64,000 nt of DNA from Culex pipiens pallens (Eukaryota > Arthropoda > Insecta > Diptera > Culicidae): contig NC_068937.1 in NCBI RefSeq assembly GCF_016801865.2, positions 134,490,455 through 134,554,454 of the forward strand, read 5' to 3'. Shown here piece by piece: positions 35,127-45,324 of the stretch. Numbering within the stretch: the first letter of the stretch is position 1; each line of letters begins with the position of its first letter. Made by a program: the position numbers and the translations under genes. The notes below the pieces were generated by a model. It was not told the DNA's origin. It worked only from the letters and a program-made list of their open reading frames with translations, and ran no database searches.

Positions 35127-36372
35127 GTATGACAAAGAACTTTGCAAGATGATTGTTGAAATTTCGATTAGAATTTCCGGTCCAAATTTCCCCATGATTC
35201 CCTTATAATTAACGTCCTATCGAACTAAGGGGACGGAAATTGCAAGTGGAGCTTAAATAGAAATCGAGGTGAAATCAATTGACTTTCCTTCACCACTCGA
35301 AAGTTACCAAGATGCGGGAATGTTTTTGCAAGGCTGTTGCAAGCAATCGGCGACAGTAAAGGAAATTTGAACAGCAGACATTAAAACTGCCCTTTACTGG
35401 GCTCTAATTGATTACGAGATAGTTATTCTAAATTTCCAGAACAGATTTTCGCAGTGGCACAAAAAAATGTGCGTCGCAGTAATCTATTTATTACTTCCTG
35501 CCTAATAAGCAATTTATTTTAACTGCTTAACTTCAGATAATGGCCAAATGCAACTTTTTAATGTCCAGTATCAAAAATCATAAAGTTTGATACCCATATT
35601 GCCCTAACTCTTACGGTCCGGCAAATGTCCCCCCATCGGAACATCCGCGGGGCCTCCGGCCACTCCGGATTGTGGCCACTACTGCCGAAATGTCAAATTT
35701 CATGTCCAGTATCAAAAACCATAAAGTTTGATACCCATATTGCCCTAACTCTTACGGTCCGGCAAATGTCCCCCCATCGGAACATCCGCGGGGTCTCCGG
35801 CCACTCCGGATTGTGGCCACTACTGCCGAAATGTCAAATTTCATGTCCATTATCAAAAACCCAAAAGTTTGATACCCATATTGCCCCAACTCTTACGGTT
35901 CGGCAATTGTCCCCCCTTCGGAACATCCCCGGGGCCTCTGGCCACTCCAGTCCAGGTGGTGGCCAGTTCCAATGATCGACTCCCGCGACTGGCATGTCTT
36001 AGCTGGTCCTTGCCTCCAAGCCATCTGCTCCCGGACCTCCAGGCCGTCTGCTACCGGGCCACCAGGCCATCTGCTTCTGATGTGTTCTCGTCGACGTCCA
36101 GCAATAGAATGAATTTTCGGGACCGACCGAGCCGAGTTTTGTTGGCTCGTCGACGATCCGAAAATTATGAGGTGGAGTGGGGGTGATTTTAGATACATCA
36201 ATCTCACGTCTCTCGATTGACTGATTGGGAAACGTTCGCTCATCCAACCAGCGTGCACCAAAAAGAGGGGAAATTTGCCGAGAGGGGAATTCGTCACGTA
36301 ACGTTTTCGCTTCGCGAAAATTTTGGATTGACACCACGTATAGAAACCTTAGGACAAAGTTCTTTGTCAAAA
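35127..36372. mobile_element. Composite unit B: GACAAAGAACTTTG-ended element
   Basis: Left end GACAAAGAACTTTG and right end CAAAGTTCTTTGTC are inverses. It contains the 141-bp tandem repeat and a GC-rich part resembling unit A at 23.8-24.0 kb. Mobility is inferred. Confidence 0.4.
35562..35960 (+). repeat. 141-bp tandem repeat, about 2.8 copies
   Basis: Units start at 35562, 35703 and 35844 (TGTCCAGTATCAAAAACCAT in the second unit). The first two are nearly identical, the third more diverged and cut short. Each unit includes a CCGCGGGG-type GC block and GGCCACTCCGGATTGTGGCC, itself nearly palindromic. Confidence 0.85.
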
Positions 36373-36908
36373 GTAATAATAAAACAGTTAACAATAGATG
36401 GTAAAATATTTCAATAATTCATCGCTAACAACATTTTTGGATGTTTTTGTGATCAGAAAAATAACCAGGCTAGCGTAGTTCAAGTCTGGCCCTGGAGAAT
36501 CCGGAATATCTCCGGCCAGGAACCCGGAATCTAGGTTTTTTCGATGCATCGTGTTCGGTGTTAAATTACTGATCGAACGAACCCAGAAGAACTAAAATTG
36601 GTTTAGTTTGAGCCAAGATAGTGGAAATATTCAATATTAAAAAACCAAGTGATAATTAAATGGCTAACAAATCTGTAATTTAAACTTTAAAAATTGTAAA
36701 ATACCGTCCACACCTAAATCTCCTAAGACTTCGCTAAAAATTTACTATGGAAAATCAAATCACATTAAAAATAACTTAGTCTTTGTCTTATTGTGGGTCG
36801 TTGAACTCTAATATGCCCCCTTAAACATCCGAAGTGATCTGGAAAAATGTACAGTTTTTGAAAATTTTATACATATGTACCCTTTAGGCATTTCACACCT
36901 TATGTTCT

Positions 36909-38354
36909 TATGTCCTTATGTCGAGGAGGTCGAAGTGCTGGCTATGGAGGCAATCGCAATGATCGAGAACTGGATGCTCGAGGTGAAGCTGCGGATCGCT
37001 CACCACAAGACGGAGATGATACTGGTTAGTAACCACAAAAAGGTGCAGCAGGCCCAGATACACGTTGGAGAACACGTCGTGCACTCGAAGAGAGCGCTCA
37101 AGTACCTCGGGGTGATGGTGGATGACCGGCTGAACTTCAACAGCCACGTCGATTACGCCTGCGAGAAGGCGGCTAAGGCGATCATGGCACTGTCGAGGAT
37201 TATGCCGAACAACGCTGGACCCAGGAGCAGTAGGCGCCGCCTCTTGGCAAGTGTCGCGACGTCCATACTTAGGTACGGCGGACCGGTATGGTGGACGGCG
37301 CTGGGGACGAAGCGAAATCGAGCGCTGCTCGACAGAACGCAGAGACTGATGGCCATGCGGGTTGCAAGCGCGTACAGGACCATTTCGTCGGAAGCAGTGT
37401 GCGTCATAGCCGGAATGATCCCCATCGGCATCACACTGGAGGAGGACACCGTGCGCTACACCCGGAGAGGCACGAGAGGTATCCGGGAAGCTGCGAAAGC
37501 CGAATCGCTGTTAAGGTGGCAACGTGAGTGGGACACCACGGAGAAAGGCAGATGGACGCATCGGCTTATCCCGTCCGTATCCACGTGGGTGAGCAGAAGG
37601 CATGGAGAGGTCACCTTCCACCTCACACAGTTCCTGTCGGGCCATGGCTGCTTCAGGAAGTACCTGCACAGGTTCGGACATGCAGAGTCTCCTCTCTGTC
37701 CGGACTGCGTCGATTGCGAGGAAACACCGGAGCACGTGGTGTTCAGCTGCCCTCGCTTCGAGGCAGCGCGAAGCGAAATGCTGGCCATTATCGGAGCAGA
37801 CACCAGCCCGGATAATGTGGTGCGAAGAATGTGCAGCGACATCGCCAAGTGGAATGCGGTCGTCGGAGCGGTGACGCAGATCACTTCGGCTCTCCAGCGG
37901 AGATGGAGAGACGACCAGAGGAGGAACGACTAGAAGCCTAGTCGAAAACCCACGAGTGTGGCTGTGAAGGAGAGCACGTTATGATGGTCGGCTCTACCAA
38001 ATCGGTACACGTCTCGATGGTCCAAGGAGAGGGCTGCATATGACTAACCGATCAAAAGCAACGCGATTCTTGGGCGCGGTTAAACCCTCGCATGGACTCA
38101 TATGTATGTAGAACAGGAAATGGTTCTAGCACCCGGCATGGATCCTGTAAGTAGACTAGTGCAGAAAATGCAACGCCTCCCCCCGAAGTTATACCGAAAG
38201 GTGGTCCCGGGGGGAAAAGGGCACGGCGTTCAAGGACTGGTTTAGTGGGTCGGGAAAACTCTTTTTGTTTTCCCAACCCCACACTACCTGAGAAATGAAT
38301 TCTCAGGTGTCTGGTAGCAGATTCCGACCTTGTAAAAAAAATAAAAAAAAAAAA
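36909..38354 (+). mobile_element. 5'-truncated non-LTR retrotransposon with 14-bp target duplication
   Basis: Flanked by the 14-bp direct repeat ACACCTTATGTTCT (36895-36908 and 38355-38368). The 3' end is an A-rich tail (about 38333-38354). The body encodes the C-terminal part of a reverse-transcriptase protein and a 3' UTR of about 420 bp. The 5' part is missing, as is usual in target-primed reverse transcription. Confidence 0.85.
36911..37933 (+). pseudogene. C-terminal fragment of LINE reverse-transcriptase ORF2
   Basis: An open frame of about 340 codons without internal stops. It has the LKYLGVMVDDRLNFNSHV motif found after the RT catalytic core, a thumb/connection region, and a C-terminal zinc-knuckle-like CPDCVDCEE...EHVVFSC motif typical of R1/jockey-like elements. 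The YADD catalytic box and the endonuclease are missing. The first residues of the frame before 36911 come from flanking DNA. It cannot be autonomous. Clade assignment is tentative. Confidence 0.8.
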
Positions 38355-38602
38355 ACACCTTATGTTCTGAAACATTAAAAAAAACTTGAAACCTAGCTCT
38401 ACATTTTGTAAAGTAACTCATGCTGAAAATTGTGGAACAATAAGTAAGTAAAAAGACGAATTTTTAAAAAACTTCCAGAGCAACAGCTTAAGAGAATGTT
38501 CGATAGAATGTTTTTTTAATATTGTGTTTGTTTGTTTATCACAAGTAAATCTGTAGAAATTCATAAATGTAAAACTTTGATCAGTCGAGTCTGGGTTGTA
38601 TG

Positions 38603-40228
38603 AAGAGCGTTCAATTTTCCGGGGTTGCAAAATTCCAGGGAAACGGGAATTTAGAAATTTATCAAAAATTGATCTGATCCTGGTTTGGATTATTATTTTG
38701 CAACAAAATTGTAGAGAATAGCAATAGCAATGGTAAAATAAGTGTGAGAATCAATTAATACCTTGACTGCCTGTAAAAAAACTTACGACTTCAAGAAAAT
38801 ATGTATTTTTCAATTTATAAGCATACAAAATAAAAAAAAATAATTATAAGTATTTTTTTTCTAGGGTTTTTTCTCAAAATTAATTTTTCCTAAAAGAGCT
38901 AGCTAGCAAAATCTTTACTTAGAACTATGTACCCTCCCTGTAAAGGCTTATGAATTGATCTCAGTTGAAAGGTTCTCCAAATCACTGAATTGCAAATGTA
39001 ACATCCTGGAGTAGAACTGTTGAATTTTAATAAACACTGAATGAAATTTTTTTTTTTAAAGTAGGTATTATTTTTTTAATCACAGTGTTTGGGCAGTGAG
39101 TAAAATTAATTCATGCTCAAAAACCATAAAATGCTTTTACATTTATCTCTGTGACCAGCTCGAGAGAATATACTGAAGCATAATATTGATAATTAAGTTG
39201 CAATGAAAAATATATAATGCAGAAAATATGTTTTTCATGGCAAATATTTTTTCCAGAAAAAAATTTACTGGTTTGAGCTCAGCAATAAATAAATAAGCAT
39301 TAAATTTGCCTTAAAAATAATCCTTTTCACTTAAAATACAATTTTTATGCAATCACACCTCAAAGTTTTCAAATATTTGGAGCGAGCTTTTTGAAAAAAG
39401 GTTTGCATGTTTTGGGCACTTTTGTGTAATACGAAAAAGTTTTTCAATGATTTTTTAATTATGCAACCTTCGGTTAAAATCATTTTCATAGCAAAAAAGT
39501 AGTTCAGTAGTTTCATATTTAAACTTCTAACGCCCTTGGTAGCTCTAGTTCCATATACATTTTCAACTTTAAACTGAAATTTCTCGAACAAATTCTCAAA
39601 TTATCCTAATTCTCCTAGCACAGCCCTTTTTGAGACATTTAATGTTATCAATTCAATTTTCATCTAATTTGGTCATGGTAAACAAAAACGTAGAGGAAAA
39701 TTCTTTTTTTAATCAGTCAAGGATGCCTATTTGGAGTTGGGAGACTGGATTTATGGTGATTTGTCAACAAATAACATTATTTATGTTAATTTTTCGAAAG
39801 GTGTACAAACTTTTTTTGCACCTTTTTTATTTTCGTAATAGTATTTGTTATATAACTTTTTATAGAAATCATCTTTTCATGAGCTTTTTTTAGCAAAATG
39901 TTTGGTATGAGTTTCTGAACAAAACGTAGTACTAGGTTCCTGTCAAACTTTAAATTTTTTACATGTTTCATCACAAAATGTGCATAGTGCCCAAGGGGTG
40001 TAAATACTTTTTTTACATACTGTAATTTTGATCTTGGTGGGAAGGGGTACTTTATTTTCAAATGGTATATGGTATTTAACTATTTTTTATTTAAAAAAAT
40101 GTTCCAAAAGGATAAGAAAATGTATACTTTTGATTGAATTTCGGGAAATCCCGGGAAATCAACAATTTTCGGGATTTTTTTTTTCGGGAAATCTCGATAA
40201 TTCCTGGGACGGGAAATTGGACGCTCTA
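38603..40228. mobile_element. TIR element with 8-bp duplication GTTGTATG
   Basis: Direct repeat GTTGTATG at 38595-38602 and 40229-40236. Ends AAGAGCGTTCAATTTTCCG and CGGGAAATTGGACGCTCTA are inverses with few mismatches. An internal GGGAAATCCCGGGAAATC run lies near the right end. 1626 bp, no transposase. The 8-bp duplication suits hAT. Confidence 0.75.
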
Positions 40229-41121
40229 GTTGTATGTGTTCTCTTAAAAAAATGTTTTTTTTTTGTTAACATGTAAAAGTCAACACTTTATTGGCGATAT
40301 TCCTCCTCAATAAGCTTGACTCTTGAACAAAACAAAAATTGAAAAATACATAAATATATAACTGTCGTTTTGATCTGTTTTTGCTTTTGGTCCGAAAACA
40401 TAATTAACAATTTCGTAAAAAAATTAAATATATCAAAAATAAAAAAACTCGGATTATTGTTCAGAATGGCTCTAATATTTTATTTTTTTATATGTGTTTA
40501 TTTAAAACATAAATTTTAAATTGAAATTTCTATTTTGAGGAATATTTTGAAAAAGTTTTAAAAAGCCAATATTTAAAAAAAAAATGTTCAAAAATGTGTC
40601 AAGAAATTACTTTAAAATATATTGAGTAAATAAAATTCAATTGTTTGAAGAAATTCGAAGAATAGTTTTTTTTAAATGGTGTTTAAATTATTAACTGCAA
40701 TTAAATTATTTTTAAACATTTTATAAAATATTTGATTAAAAATGCACAATAACGCAAAAAGTGCATTTCGATTTTTTCATAAATATTGTTGTGCTGAGTA
40801 AATTAAACTTTATAAACTTGCTACGACCATTTGTATTCAAATGCAATCGACCAAACAATTGCAATAATATTCTAAACAAAATAAAAATAAATCAAATAAA
40901 CACATTGTAAGATATCTTTGTTTTTCTTTCTTATAATCCAAATAAATTGATCTTATTTGCAACACTATTTAGTTTATTTGTGGGTAATTCTCCGCCAACT
41001 CACACAGCAGTTGCCCCGACCCCTCTTCGATTTGCGTGAAACTATGTCCTAAGGGGTAACTTTTGTCCCTGATCACGAATCCGAGGTCCGATTTTTGATA
41101 TCTCGTGACGGTGGGGCGGTA

Positions 41122-42183
41122 CGACCCCTTCCATTTTTGAACATGCGAAAAAAGAGGTGTTTTTCAATAATTTGCAGCCTGAAACGGTGATAAGATAGAA
41201 ATTTGGTGTCAAAGGGACTTTTATGTAAAATTAGACGCCCGATTTGAAGGCGTACTCAGAATTCCGAAAAAACGTATTTTTCATCGAAAAAAACACTAAA
41301 AAAGTTTTAAAAACTCTCCCATTTTTCGTTACTCGACTGTAAAAAATTTTGGAACATGTCATTTTATGGGAAATTTAATGTACTTTTCGAATCTACATTG
41401 ACCCAGAAGGGTCATTTTTTCATTTAGAACAAAATTTTTCATTTTAGAATTTCGTGTTTTTTCTAACTTTGCAGGGTTATTTTTTAGAGTGTAACAATGT
41501 TCTACAAAGTTGTAGAACAGACAATTACAAAAATTTTGATATATAGACATAAGGGGTTTGCTTATAAACATCAGGAGTTATCATGATTTTACGAAAAAAA
41601 GTTTTGAAACAGTTGGTCGTCATCGATCATGGCCGTTCATGGTCACCCGCGACAGACACGGACGACGAAACAAAGAGAAACGCAAAAAGTAACTTTTTCA
41701 AAACTTTTTTTCGTAAAATCGCGATAACTCGTGATGTTTATAAGCAAACCCCTTATGTCTATATATCAAAATTTTTGTAATTGTCTGCTCTACAACTTTG
41801 TAGAACATTGTTAGACTCTAAAAAATAACCCTGCAAAGTTAGAAAAAACACAAAATTTTAAAATGAAAAATTTTGTTCTAAATGAAAAAATGACTCTTCT
41901 GGGTTAATGTAGATTCGAAAAGTACATTAAATTTCCCATAAAATGACATGTTCCAAAATTTTTTACAGTCGAGTAACGGAAAATGGGAGAATTTTTAAAA
42001 CTTTTTTAGTGTTTTTTTCGATGAAAAATACGTTTTTTCGGAATTCTGAGTACGCCACCAGATCGGGCGTCTAATTTTACATAAAAGTCCCTTTGACACC
42101 AAATTTCTATCTCATCACCGTTTCAGGCTGCAAATTATTGAAAAACACCTCTTTTTTCGCATGTTCAAAAATGGAAGGGGTCG
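41122..42183. mobile_element. 1.06-kb foldback element
   Basis: Arms of about 500 bp (41122-41625 and 41680-42183) are nearly exact inverses, starting CGACCCCTTCCATTTTTGAA. The loop is about 60 bp. The left flank carries more of the same repeat, which the right flank lacks. Confidence 0.8.
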
Positions 42184-44225
42184 AAAAATCAGACCTGCAA
42201 AATCGTGCATTTCGTGTTAAATATTAGAAAAAAAATCAAAACTAAAGCCTTGTGCCCTATCAGAAAACTAGAAACGCTTTGATTTATTTTATTTTTATAA
42301 ATTTTTAAGTTTATCTCCATTGCATCCTTATGTGAGCCAAAATTTCTTTTTAAATATCAATTGCATTAGTTTTTAAAATTCTATTAATTTAAAAATTTCT
42401 TTTGTGTGCACTGCTGCTTAATTTTCAATGGGAAAAAAATTAAAACTAAAATAATAGTCTTTCAGAAATTTCGAATCATAATTATTTAAATCAATCCAAT
42501 TAAATAAAAAAAATAATAGGCATAGATAAATAAGTATGCAACTAACGTTTTTGTGCAATTTAAGAAATATTGTGAAATGATTCGAAACACAAACCCAAAA
42601 TTAAAAACAAGGCAAACAATATATGTTGAAATGTTTTTAGAATGTTTGAACATTTGACTTGAAAATACTAAACTACCGTCATCAGGAGTGACATTGGGTC
42701 TGGGGGATGAGATTGGGTCATACAAATTTCAGCAATGTCACCCCTGATAACGGTTATCATTCTTTATATGTGAACGCCTTAGGTTTTTTATACATCAGAC
42801 AAAATCATACAAGATTTTTTTCTTTTATATCTAGAGTTTTTTCCTATTAGCTATTGTCTTTCATATGTTTATAGGACCTATTCGAAAAAAAATCTGCAGA
42901 TATTTATTGTGATACAAACAGTAATGCAGAAAGTGCTACAAAATTCATTAGAAAAAGTGACCAGCTTTCTTTGGAATCATATTCATATATGATTCGTTGG
43001 TAATTTGTCGTCTCCTTATTCAACTTTATAAGTTATGAAAAAAAGAGGGGACAAAAACAAAAGAAAATATTTGCAACATCATTGTTGATTGAATTGGGAT
43101 AATATTTTTTATAACTTGTTAGTTTATGTTTTTTGGAAAATTGAAATTAGCTGTTTGTCATACGTTTTATAAGCTTACAAAACTGAATAAGTTATCAAAA
43201 CCAAAACTCACTGTGAAACAAATCATCGACAAATTTGACTGTACCGGCTCAATAAAAAAAGAACCCCGGAATATTTTCTTACACATAAATGTCATGTAGA
43301 TTGAACAATATTGTACCTGTGCTTCCCGCAAAAAGAAAACTGGACTTTTAAAAATAATGTATACATAATCGCTACAGTTTAGCCTGTTTGACTTTTTCGC
43401 AATTTTCGGTTGAAAATTGAGTTTTTGCGTGATTTAAGGAAAAGCTCGTTAAGTTTTTTGGTCAATATTTTTGGCGACTAAGGTAAAAACGAATGTAAAT
43501 TAAATTAAATTGAATGTTTAATTCAGAATTTGCCATTGAAAATTCTTCTTCAAATCTTATAATAGCAATATACCAGGATAAACGGCCTAAAAACAACTGA
43601 GACCGGGACCAACGTTTTACTTCTCCATCCGATAGAAAAATATTTTGAAAACCGCATTGAAAATCTTATGTAACTTCGCATTTCCATTTTTTTTTGTTTC
43701 TGAAATATAAACAGAGGTAGAAAACCAAATTCACCGTTAATTCTTAATATTTACAAAACATAAAGAAATTAATATAAAAAATGCCAAAACTCATCTCATT
43801 ATGTTTTCAAAATTGTCCCATATAAGAATCTGAAAACTCAATGAAGTTAACAACAATATTTGCTTCAAATAATTAAGGACAGCGTTTTTTCAACAAAATC
43901 TTGGAAAACATTTACTGAGCTTGTTTAAACGAATGTTAAAAAGGATTAATTACAATTGAATTATCTTGAAGCCAAGCAATTTCAACCTTTTTAACACCTA
44001 GATTTGAGTAGGAATCTTACAGTACACCAAAGCCATGTTGTAGAGCGCGCAATCTGAATTGTATTTTTTTTTGCGACAAATGGTTGGTAAAATTTGGAAT
44101 ACTTGCATATTTTGACAGTTATCAAACTTGACATAGGTCTAAGAAGATTAATTCTAAATTTGTAAATGCTATGTACAGTTGGGTTACTCAACTTATTCAA
44201 AAAAAAATGTCACATAAGGACTATA
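42184..44225. other. AT-rich interior, no gene seen
   Basis: Right part of the bounded 10.3-kb region. Contains the small repeat at 42830-42899 but no coding signal. Confidence 0.3.
42830..42899. repeat. CTAGAGTTTTT dispersed repeat, copy 3
   Basis: Shares CTATTGTCTTTCATATGTTT and the CTAGAG end with copies near 18.3 and 20.3 kb; its right end is altered (CTGCAGA). Confidence 0.5.
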
Positions 44226-44459
44226 GTTTTTTTTGCAAACCTCGCCGGTAAAATATCTGCAAAAATCTGCAACAAAAAAGTTGTCTGCAACAAATTTCGG
44301 AAATCTTCAAATTTGCAGAGAAATCTGCAAATCTGGCATCCCTGGTAGCTGTCAAAAAAGTTTTACCGGCAAGCGCAAGGTAGGTAGATGGAGGAAGGTG
44401 AGCGGGTGGAACGGAAGGAAAGTGGAATAGAATTTTGGGGGTGATCGAGGGGAATGACA

Positions 44460-44740
44460 ACTTTCTTTTTTCAAGTTCTCACGCAGAAAAAATATTTTGT
44501 AGAATCAGCCTGTACGAGGATTGATTCAACAATTTTTTTTTGAATATAATCAACGCCGATTTTGCGGTGAAACAAATCTTTATTTTTTCAATTCCACAAA
44601 AATATTTTGTTGTTTTGAAAAAGTTGCTTTGACGTTTAGCGTTGATTCAACAAAAATCTTGATTTTCAAATCAACAAAACGTTTTGTTGATTCAAATATG
44701 CCTTATTTTTCTACGTGCTGGCAGTTTCGAACCGTGTTTC
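44460..44740. repeat. Possible MITE rich in TTGATTCAACAAA motifs
   Basis: Several inverted and direct TTGATTCAACA / TTTTGTTGATTCAA motifs cluster here. Exact ends cannot be set. Confidence 0.3.
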
Positions 44741-44854
44741 GAACTCAAACACTTTTTGAAAGCGAGTTCAAAACGAATTCTACAGTTCAGTATTATAGTT
44801 GCTTGTAGTAAGTCTATGGTCCAAACGGTAGCTTTTAAACCAAGAGTACTTCCC

Positions 44855-44939
44855 ACTGAGAACGTTGGCTCGAGCCTCGAGTCGATTTAGGCTCGAACTC
44901 GAGCCAGATCGAGTCGAGGCTCGAGCCAAAATTCTCAGT
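44855..44939. repeat. CTCGAG-rich hairpin
   Basis: ACTGAGAACGTTGGCTCGAG begins the left arm, and GGCTCGAGCCAAAATTCTCA near the right end is its near-inverse. CTCGAG occurs four times within 85 bp. Confidence 0.6.
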
Positions 44940-45115
44940 AGGTTTGTACCTAGGTTTGTCCTGAAATTTACCACACAATCTGTTACTCTACCAATACGTT
45001 CTTTAAACTAAACCATCGAAACTTTTTACTCAACAGTTGTTTTTCTTTGGGTGTTTAAAATAAAATGTCCAGTTTGAAGGAGATGTGCTCGAATATCGCA
45101 AATCCAATAAGTTTT

Positions 45116-45248
45116 TGTTGGAGATAACCGAGTAGGCCGGTGCTACCGAAGAATGAAGACTTCAAGTCAAACCTAAAATTAGTTCATTACCTGAATAAAC
45201 TCCAAACCCTACAGACGTGTTTTAATCCACACTCTTCAATAACCAAGT
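45116..45248 (+). repeat. 5' LTR of the copia element
   Basis: 133 bp starting TGTTGGAGATAACCGAGTAG. The end is set by the adjacent primer site and by the GTTTT duplication; it ends CCAAGT instead of the more common CA. Confidence 0.85.
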
Positions 45249-45262
45249 GGTTATGGGCCCAG
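45249..45262 (+). other. Primer-binding site
   Basis: GGTTATGGGCCCAG directly after the 5' LTR. In copia this sequence pairs with the anticodon region of initiator tRNA-Met, which primes as a half-tRNA. Confidence 0.8.
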
Positions 45263-45324
45263 AGTAGGAAGTTTGGAAGATTCTAGAAGTTGAAAAATTT
45301 TCTCAAGAAGTTTTGCTGGTCAAG

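Larger units (their letters stand above)
34047..44344. mobile_element. 10.3-kb region bounded by CAGGGATGCCAGAT inverted ends
   Basis: The left end TCAGGGATGCCAGAT (34048) is the inverse of the right end ATCTGGCATCCCTG (44331-44344). Flanks share GTAGCTG (34040-34046 and 44345-44351), a target duplication of 7, or 8 with one mismatch. Both ends carry TCTGCAAAAATCTGCAAA subterminal repeats. This fits a hAT-type element that has since been filled by other elements. No transposase survives that I can see. Confidence 0.6.

Noticed and set aside
35562..35960. CRISPR-like repeat array
   Set aside because: Units are 141 bp and directly adjacent with no unique spacers; the setting is an insect nuclear genome.
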